Shown: positions 58,396 through 64,000 of the stretch, piece after piece
Layout: each line of letters begins with the position of its first letter
Position numbering within the stretch: the first letter of the stretch is position 1
Source of the DNA: Thalassia testudinum
Lineage: Eukaryota > Streptophyta > Magnoliopsida > Alismatales > Hydrocharitaceae
Direction: 5' to 3'
Length of the DNA stretch: 64,000 nucleotides
Assembly: GCA_037157565.1 (NCBI GenBank)
Contig: JAZHRO010000022.1
Location: 100,064,001 to 100,128,000, forward strand
Made by a program: the position numbers and the translations under genes
Notes under the pieces: model-generated
What the model saw: only the letters and a program-made list of their open reading frames with translations
The model's database searches: none
Told to the model about the DNA's origin: nothing

Positions 58396-58706
58396 TGATA
58401 CTGGAAAAATTCCAGTATTAGACCGCGCTCCTACGCTTCTCGCCGTGCTCTGCTGCGTCTCCCCTCGCTCCGCCGCAGCTCTAGCTGCTGCAGGATGACG
58501 CTCCAACGCCCTCCTCCCGCACATGTTGCGGTGGCCATGCGAGCTTCCGACGAGCTTTCGCGAAGCTCTCGACCTCGGCCTTCTCCTCCTTCTCATGCAC
58601 CCTCCTCCTCGCTCTCACACTCTCTCTCGCGTGCCCTCGCTCACGACAGTGGAGTGGGGGGTGGGGTGATTGTGGTGGAGTGGAGAGGAGAGGAAGGGGG
58701 TGGCCT

Positions 58707-58713
58707 TTTATAA
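58707..58713 (-). promoter_or_regulatory. TATA box, chromovirus 3' LTR
   Basis: Minus strand reads CCTTATAAAAGG. Upstream of it in sense, within about 170 bp, stands the four-core GACGTC group 58823-58880. LTR copy A has lost both. Confidence 0.55.
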
Positions 58714-58822
58714 GGTTGTCTAGGGTTCTGCAAGATGGAGGGAGGAGGAAAAAGAGAGAGAGAGGAGTTCTGCACGCCGCCCGCGCGCAGAATGCAGAAG
58801 GCGTACAAAAATTTAATTTCCA

Positions 58823-58880
58823 AACGTTTGGGAAAGGGTCCAGACGTCTGGACAGACGTCTAACTGACACTCCAGACGTC
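58823..58880. repeat. GACGTC quartet 20-12-20 in chromovirus U3
   Basis: AACGTT at 58823, GACGTC at 58843, 58855 and 58875: steps 20, 12, 20, identical to the quartet 947/967/979/999 of the copia-like LTR, although the intervening bases are unrelated. Confidence 0.85.
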
Positions 58881-58920
58881 TTAGAAGGCTAAAAACAGGA
58901 CGGGTTTTTATATCATAACA

Positions 58921-59331
58921 AACTTAAAGGAAGTTTCGTCCCCAAAAGTTGAACTAGCTAGGGTGCGGAAAGAGGAATATAAAACGCATAACAAACTTAA
59001 AGAGGACCGAAGTCGATCCGAAAAGACGTACTCTCGAAAAGCTCTAGGTACCGCTCTTGCATGTCGCCTCAGGCTCCCAGGTAGCCTCATCGTACCTCTG
59101 GTTTCTCCACAAAACCTTCACCAAGGGTACCTACTTCTGTCTCAGACTTCGGACGGCTTTGTCTAGTATTTGCACTGGTCTCTCAGGGTAGGTCAAGTCG
59201 TCACCCACCTTGACACTCTCATGGCTCAGAACGTGACTGGGATTGGTGATGTACTTCTTGAGGTTGGACACGTGGAACATGTCGTGAGCTCCAAAAAGCT
59301 GGGGAGGAAGGGCAAGCCGGTAAGCAACAGG
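58921..59331 (-). pseudogene. Integrase C terminus with chromodomain (chromovirus)
   Basis: Minus-strand reading gives HDMFHVSNLKKYITNP, then YPERPVQILDKAVRSLRQK, a TAG, and VPLVKVLWRNQRYDEATWEP, the aromatic-rich chromodomain that directs such elements to methylated-histone chromatin. Further stop after CKSGT. The GGGGACGAAAC word and a weak polypurine tract lie between it and the LTR. The word CTTTAAGTTTGTTATG at the LTR junction is repeated about 73 bp inward (near 58984-59000). Confidence 0.8.
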
Positions 59332-60130
59332 TCACACCCGCTCCAAGACCTCAAAGGGCCCCACAAACCTCGACGCAAGCTTCCCCTTCACCCCAAAACA
59401 CTGCAGGCCCTTCATGGGCGAAACGTGGAGAAAGACGTGATCCCCAACCTCGAATTGCACCTCTCTGCGCTTCCGTTCGGCATAACTCTTCTGCCTACTC
59501 CTGACAATGCAGAGTCGTCTGTGGATCTGTTCTATCACCTCTTGACTCTGCCGGATCGGCTTGAGGCCAACCTCCCACTTGATCCCCACCTCAATCGAAC
59601 TCAAGGGCGTAGTATACCTCCGTCTGTATAAAGCCTCGTACGGTGCCATGCCGATGCTCGAGTGATAACTGTTATTATATGCAAACTCTGCCAGGGGTAA
59701 ATGCTCCTCCCAAGAGCCTCTCCAGTCTACTACACAGGCGCGTAAAAGGTCCTCAAGTGTCTGTCTAGTGCGCTCTGACTGTCCGTCCGTCTGGGGGTGG
59801 TACGCGGTACTGAACCTCAACCGTGTCCCCAAAGCCTGCTGAAACTCAGCCCAAAATTGGGAAGTAAAACGGGTATCCCGGTCGGATACAATCTCACGCG
59901 AAACTCTGTGCAGGCGTACCACATCGCTAATGTACCTCTCTGCCAACTGTGCTAGTCCTAAGGTGAGTTGGATCGGCAAGAAACGTGCCATCTTCGTCAA
60001 CCTGTCCACTATCACCCAGACTGCGTCATGTCCTTACTAGGTAATGGGTAGGCCCACCACCAAGTCCATGGTGATGCTCTTCCACTTCCACTCTAGCACA
60101 GGAAGTGGTTGCAATGGCCCAGCAGGCCTC
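59332..60130 (-). pseudogene. Integrase core (chromovirus)
   Basis: Open from 60015 to 59332 (227 codons): IVDRLTKMARFLPI, VSDRDTRFTSQFW with the second catalytic Asp, TDGQSERTRQTLED with the catalytic Glu, and the GPFEVLERV start of the C-terminal fold. Upstream the frame has two adjacent stops (TAG TAA at about 60036) where relatives have RTRQG-like residues before YDAIWV. Confidence 0.9.
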
Positions 60131-60165
60131 TGGTGCTCATCCTTCACCTGCTGGCACAACAAACA

Positions 60166-61053
60166 CTACTGCACGAACTCACCCACATCCCGCTTCATCC
60201 CTCTCCACCAAAAGTCACGTCTCAGATCATGATACACCTTCGTGTTCCCGGGATGTATGGTGAACCTAGACCCGTGCGCCTCCGTTAGGAGCTCTCTCAA
60301 CAACTCCTCATCCTTGGGAACGCACAAGCGTCCCCTCATGTGCAGCACCCCATCTGTAAAAGAAAAGTCTCCTGAGTTCCCTGACAGCACTCTATCTCGC
60401 AATGTCTGTAGGTACGGATCTGTCATTTGTCCTACGATGATCCGGTCTATCAGCTCTGGTCGCGTTTTTCGTGTCACTGTCACTGCCCCACAATACCCCT
60501 GTGACTCTCGAGGTTGCCAACTGCCCAACTCCTCCATAAGTCTCCAACTCTGTGCCTGTAAACTGGCCAAGTGGGCAAGCGCCTTCCGGCTCAAGGTGTC
60601 ATCCACCACATTGGCCTTCCCCGGATGGTAAGAGATGCTACAATCATAGTCCTTCAGGAGCTCTAGCCAACGTCTCTGTCTCATGTTAAGCTCCTTCTGG
60701 TCAAACAAGTACCTGAGGCTCTTATGATCTGTGAAAATCTCAAAGGTCTCACCGTAAAGGTAGTGCCTCCATGTCTTCAGCGCGAAGACAATTGCCAGCT
60801 CTAAATCATGGGTAGGGTAGCTATGCTCATAGGGCTTCAGTTGCCATGAAGCGTAAGCGACAACGTGACCCCGCTGCATGAGCACACCCCCTAACCCCTG
60901 CAACGAAGCGTCCGTGTAGACCACAAAACTGCCACTGCTGTCCAGGATGGTGAGCATAGGAGCTGAAGTCAGTCTCTCCTTCAACTCCTGAAAACAAGTC
61001 TCACATGCATCTGTCCAGGCAAAGGGCATGTCCTTCCGGGTCAACTGAGTCAT
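60166..61053 (-). pseudogene. RNase H and integrase zinc finger (chromovirus)
   Basis: 295 codons: the RNase H has catalytic Asp in [12 protein letters not shown], Glu in [13 protein letters not shown] and Asp in [13 protein letters not shown]; then [17 protein letters not shown]. The finger has H-x-H in [12 protein letters not shown] and CLLCQQ just beyond a stop (TAG at 60163, for Lys). The first residues, [14 protein letters not shown], belong to the reverse transcriptase connection domain. Confidence 0.9.
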
Positions 61054-61407
61054 AGGACGTGCAATCTATGAGAATCCCCTGATAAACCGCCGATAGTAAC
61101 CTACCAATCCTAAAAAGCTGCGTATCTCTGTCACTGTACATGGCCTATCCCACCTGGTACGGCCTCAACCTTGACTGGATCCACAGCCAAACCATTCCCT
61201 GAGATCACGTGGCCCAAGAAAGTCACCTGCCTCAACCAAAACTCACACTTGTTGTACTTAGCATACAGCCTACGTCATTTTAAAGTGTCCAGAATCATCT
61301 GTAGATGTTGTCCGTGCTGTGCCTAATCCCGCGAGTAAATGAGCACGTCGTCGATGAATACCAACATAAACTGATCCAAATATGGTCTAAAAACCCGATT
61401 CATCGAT
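61054..61407 (-). pseudogene. Reverse transcriptase fragment (chromovirus)
   Basis: From 61407 downward: [20 protein letters not shown] and VLIYSRD (active site F-I-D-D), then TAG, LDTLK with [21 protein letters not shown] and [10 protein letters not shown], where a frameshift follows. The upstream half, with motif A and MPFGLTNAP-like words, is missing because of the insertion at 61408. Confidence 0.85.
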
Positions 61408-61851
61408 TGCGCAGCAATCATAGGTCTTAATTGGCCTAGATTAAGCTAGGACTTAGCATAAGTTAGGATTATTCATGCATGCATACGCATTATCTGCATC
61501 TTTACTGCTTTCCTTTAGCTATGCATAAAATAATGTTATAATGTGCTGATTAAGTGCATTATGTCGATTGCAGGGAATAAGCTGATCAGGAGCTGGATCT
61601 GAAGCTGGATCAGGAATAACAGGAGTTGTAGCAGAGCTGGAGCAGAAGGCCTAGTTTAGATTTAGGAATAATAATGTAAGGGGGTTAAAAGTTTGCTATT
61701 CTATTAAGTAGGAATAAAGCAGTAAAATATGAAGAGCTTAGGTCCATCCTAACCCTAGGATAGCCTAGAGACTTCCCCAAGCCTTAACCACCCTTAGATT
61801 AGGTCACAACACCCTAGGAAGCCCTAAAACCCTAGTTCCAACCCTTCTCTG

Positions 61852-62080
61852 GACGTCCAGATAAGTTTTAAGACGTCCAGGACCCTTAGCCAACTCCCGC
61901 ACACTTCAAACCCACTTCTGTAGTATTATTGGACGTCCAAACACTTTGCAAGACGTCTAATCTCTGCAGAATACCCAAAACAGAACCCGAAATCCTTCCT
62001 GACTCTGATTGGACGTCCAGACAATAAGTCTGGACTTCTGATTTTTGAGTATAAGATGTCTGATTCTATAATTAGACGTC
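61852..62080. repeat. GACGTC array (8 sites) in the 61.4-kb LTR
   Basis: Sites at 61852, 61872, 61932, 61952, 62012, 62033 (GACTTC), 62055 (GATGTC) and 62075. Pairs are 20, 20, 21 and 20 bp apart, and the first three pairs start exactly 80 bp apart, so the first six sites fall in one 20-bp register. Flanks differ from other families (GGACGTCCA rather than AGACGTCTG). Confidence 0.82.
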
Positions 62081-62223
62081 CGATACTGCTCTTCAATTCC
62101 TGTTTTGAGATTTAAGCCTTGATCTTGGATCTCTAGGTCCCTAAACCCAATTCCAACCTCATAGGAACCTAAATTAAGGTGCCCTAACCCTAGTACATCA
62201 CCTCTAGACCTCCCTAAGGACCT

Positions 62224-62477
62224 AATTAGGTCCTCACTAAACCTAATTGACTTGGATCTTAGTCAATTCCATCAGCCTATTCAATTGGACTCGTTGAGTC
62301 CAATTGAGCCCTGATCTCAGCACACACTGTCCAATTGGACTCAGTGAGAGTCCAATTGACCTAGACCTGACTTAATGGAGTTGTTTTACTCTCAATTAAG
62401 TTTCCACACACCCAATTAAACTTGTATTAAGTTTAATTGCACTTTACCTTAGTGAATTAGGGTTTATAACCCTAATT
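62224..62477. repeat. Chain of seven hairpins with AATT-based stems
   Basis: Stems: 1) AATTAGGT 62224-62231 / 62241-62248; 2) AATTGACT 62245-62252 / 62261-62268 (shares AATT with 1); 3) TCAATTGGACTC 62281-62292 / 62296-62307; 4) CAATTGGACTC 62332-62342 / 62348-62358; 5) imperfect CTTAATGGAGT 62371-62381 / 62388-62400; 6) CAATTAAACTT 62413-62423 / 62429-62439; 7) AATTAGGGTT 62455-62464 / 62468-62477. Six of seven are perfectly complementary. Confidence 0.88.
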
Positions 62478-62774
62478 TGAGACCTACCTTGACCTAAACC
62501 CACTAGAACCCAACCTAATCAACCTAGCCATCTAAGTTTCGACCCACACACACCATCCACACGAAAATATATAGCCTAGAGTTCTCTAGAACTCTCTACC
62601 ATGTGTGGTTGCCTTGGTTGCCAAAAATAGCAACCAAGAGCCATTCAATTTTTAGATCCACATTTGGTGGATCTAAAAACCACCATCCACCCTCTCTCTC
62701 TCACTCTCCCACGAGCTCTCACCATAGGCCTCTCTAGACAATTCCATAATTCTCTAGAGAGCTTCCCTTAGGTC

Positions 62775-62783
62775 TATAAAAAG
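62775..62783 (+). promoter_or_regulatory. TATA box of the 61.4-kb LTR
   Basis: GTCTATAAAAAGATCCC, a strong plant-type TATA box in plus sense, about 300 bp downstream of the hairpin chain and 700 bp downstream of the GACGTC array, both of which are therefore in U3. Confidence 0.65.
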
Positions 62784-63253
62784 ATCCCTTGGGTGGCCAT
62801 TGGCACCCATTCACTCCCTTGGCAATTGCTCTCCATTGGTGCCATTCACGCCACCTCCACTTAGCCACTCACTCCACCTCCACGAGCTCACTACCACCAC
62901 CATGGAGGACACCATGCCGGGATGCTGGATCAACCCTACTCCTCTCCAAGGGTCGGCCTAAGCTACATTGGCCGCCCCTCATTCTCCTCTCGACCACTCC
63001 AAGGCCATCGGGGACCACCCCTGAATGCTCTCTATTCTTCTAGCTCTAGATCATGCTCTTCATAATTTTTATTGCTTTCATTTACTGCTTAGTAGAGTAG
63101 TCTTACTTCTCCCCCAATGATACATGCGAAATCCCCCCGCTGATTCTTGTATGCAATCGTTTTCTGGTAGTTAGATTTAATTTTAAGCATTCATGTATAA
63201 GCTTTCCTCTAGATTTCCTTGTGCAACAACTCTCCCACGATGAATGAAATTTC

Positions 63254-63278
63254 ATTATATATATATATATATATATAT
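63254..63278. repeat. (TA)n microsatellite
   Basis: About twelve uninterrupted TA units between TTTCAT and CTCTTATG, in the transcribed part of the LTR. Confidence 0.9.
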
Positions 63279-63559
63279 CTCTTATGTGTTTGAAATCACC
63301 TTGAGCTAAATGATTATCATATTTGCGTGATTTAAGTGCCTATTCTTTAACCGCCTATATATTATGCACCAGCATGTCGTTTAAATAAAGTAGAGCAGCT
63401 TTAAGATCGATTTCAAAAATAAAAACAACGCCTCCCAGAGACGAACGATCGGGACTCAAAGTCTCATTATTTTCAACACAATATCTTTGTTGGATCGTAT
63501 TTCACAACTATACTACGATGCTTTTATCAAGAATGCGATCTACGACCTCCCCAACAAAA

Positions 63560-63576
63560 TGGCGCCGTTGCCGGAG
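63560..63576 (+). promoter_or_regulatory. Primer-binding site, tRNA-Asp (61.4-kb element)
   Basis: TGGCGCCGTTGCCGGAG, 16 of 17 against the complement of the plant tRNA-Asp 3' end, three bases after the LTR end at 63556. Confidence 0.88.
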
Positions 63577-64000
63577 AGGCAACGTCATTTTTCTTGATTT
63601 CGATCTTTTAATCTATCACTGACAAATCTGCCTCTACTTTGTTTTAGATGTGCAGGACAACACGGAACGAAAACGGGATCTGCGCACACACCGAGCGCGG
63701 CGAAAAAAAATCAGGTGCACATCATCTACCTTAGATTAGGTTTCTCTTTCTGAACCGAAGGAGTAGATTTACTTGTTGCAATTTCCTTTGAAAAATTCTT
63801 TGTGAAAAAAAAAAATTTCTCATTTTCGTGAAAAAGAAAAAAAAACCAAAAAGAAAAAATTTTTGAAAAAAATCGCTTTCTTTCGAATCTAGGTTGTTTA
63901 AAAAAAAAAGAAGAGAAAAAAAAAGAGATTTTCGTTGAATCTTTTGAAAAATTCTTTTTGAAAAAAAAAAGTGCAAAAGATTAAAAATAAAAAAAAGAAG
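63577..64000 (+). other. Leader of the 61.4-kb element
   Basis: No coding sequence yet. From 63800 the sense strand is dominated by A runs with AAAGAAGAGAAA, comparable with the purine-rich zones of the Athila LTRs. Confidence 0.6.

Larger units (their letters stand above)
56245..58920 (-). repeat. Chromovirus 3' LTR (copy B, complete)
   Basis: 2,676 bp. Sense start TGTTATGATATAAAAACCC at 58920, end GAGTCGTTGCA at 56245. TATA box on the minus strand at 58707-58713 (TTATAAAAGG). Contains the tandem hairpins, and GACGTC clusters at 58074-58180, 58338-58395 and, upstream of the TATA box in sense, 58823-58880. Confidence 0.85.
53706..61407 (-). mobile_element. Chromovirus (Ty3/gypsy, Tekay/Del-like), 5' part missing
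   Basis: Minus-sense element seen from reverse transcriptase to its 3' LTR; the 5' part is cut by the insertion at 61408 and may continue beyond the window. Integrase words HRVPREI-like HRVSREIVSDRD, TAYHPQTDGQSERT, EFAYNNSYHSSIGMAPYEALY and the chromodomain tail identify a chromovirus; VFHVSNLKKY and the GGGGACGAA word after the chromodomain are typical of Tekay/Del. Two LTR copies lie head to tail on the 3' side (53706-56244 and 56245-58920). Confidence 0.85.
61408..63556 (+). repeat. 5' LTR of the 61.4-kb element
   Basis: 2,149 bp, TGCGCAGCAATC...CCCCAACA. Contains a GACGTC array (61852-62080), a chain of seven hairpins (62224-62477), a palindromic GAGTTCTCTAGAACTC at about 62579, a TATA box at 62775-62783 and a (TA)n run at 63254-63278. 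The left boundary is inferred from where the chromovirus reading breaks off. Confidence 0.75.
61408..64000 (+). mobile_element. Further tRNA-Asp-primed LTR element (5' end only)
   Basis: An LTR element inserted into the chromovirus reverse transcriptase; only the 5' LTR, primer site and leader are in the window. The tRNA-Asp primer site is shared with the Athila elements, and the LTR's last 90 bases resemble those of element 2 (ACTATACTACGATGC-like and AATAAATTAAAT-like words), so an Athila or Tat relative is likely. Its left target copy should be TCGAT (61403-61407). Confidence 0.75.

Overview
The window is plant nuclear DNA made almost wholly of nested LTR retrotransposons. No ordinary cellular gene is recognisable. 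The plant call rests on Athila-type and chromodomain-bearing Ty3/gypsy polyproteins, on primer-binding sites matching plant tRNA-Asp(GTC), and on decay patterns typical of cytosine-methylated plant DNA (stops at former CAG, CGA and TGG codons; LTR differences that are nearly all C/T or A/G). I cannot name the species. It reads like repeat-rich, silenced intergenic or pericentromeric DNA.

Layout. 1-1526: one end of a Ty1/copia-like LTR (minus sense), cut by the window edge. 1527-3876: AT-rich DNA with a GC-rich double hairpin and a decayed, unrecognised segment. 3877-17337: Athila element 1 (minus), bounded by a perfect 5-bp target duplication CCTCG. 17338-19700: old flanking DNA with two degenerate pieces. 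19701-50688: Athila element 2 (plus), a 31-kb locus carrying three later insertions: a solo LTR in its 5' LTR (20628-23374), a complete Athila element 3 on the minus strand inside its reverse transcriptase (29396-42387), and a copia-like solo LTR in its 3' LTR (46879-48599). 50689-53705: the continuation of the DNA into which element 2 jumped, with a roughly 60-bp minisatellite and a further copy of the unknown segment. 53706-61407: a chromovirus (Tekay/Del type, minus) with two LTR copies lying head to tail. 61408-64000: a further element with a tRNA-Asp primer site (plus), inserted in the chromovirus reverse transcriptase and running off the window.

The three Athila elements share one plan: LTR, tRNA-Asp primer site, leader of about 0.9 kb, gag, protease, reverse transcriptase, RNase H, integrase, about 1.5 kb of 3' noncoding DNA with a conserved block, polypurine tract, LTR. 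All three polyproteins are broken by stops and frameshifts, so none is autonomous.

The most unusual signal is a short palindrome, AGACGTCT (core GACGTC, the plant bZIP C-box), arranged with strikingly regular spacing in LTRs of unrelated families: the copia-like LTR, the chromovirus LTR, the 61.4-kb LTR and, as a single pair, the Athila LTRs. Core-to-core distances are nearly always 20-22 bp, and the four-site pattern 20-12-20 recurs in two unrelated families with different spacer sequence. A second strong signal is a chain of seven consecutive hairpins at 62224-62477, whose stems differ in sequence and mostly pair perfectly.
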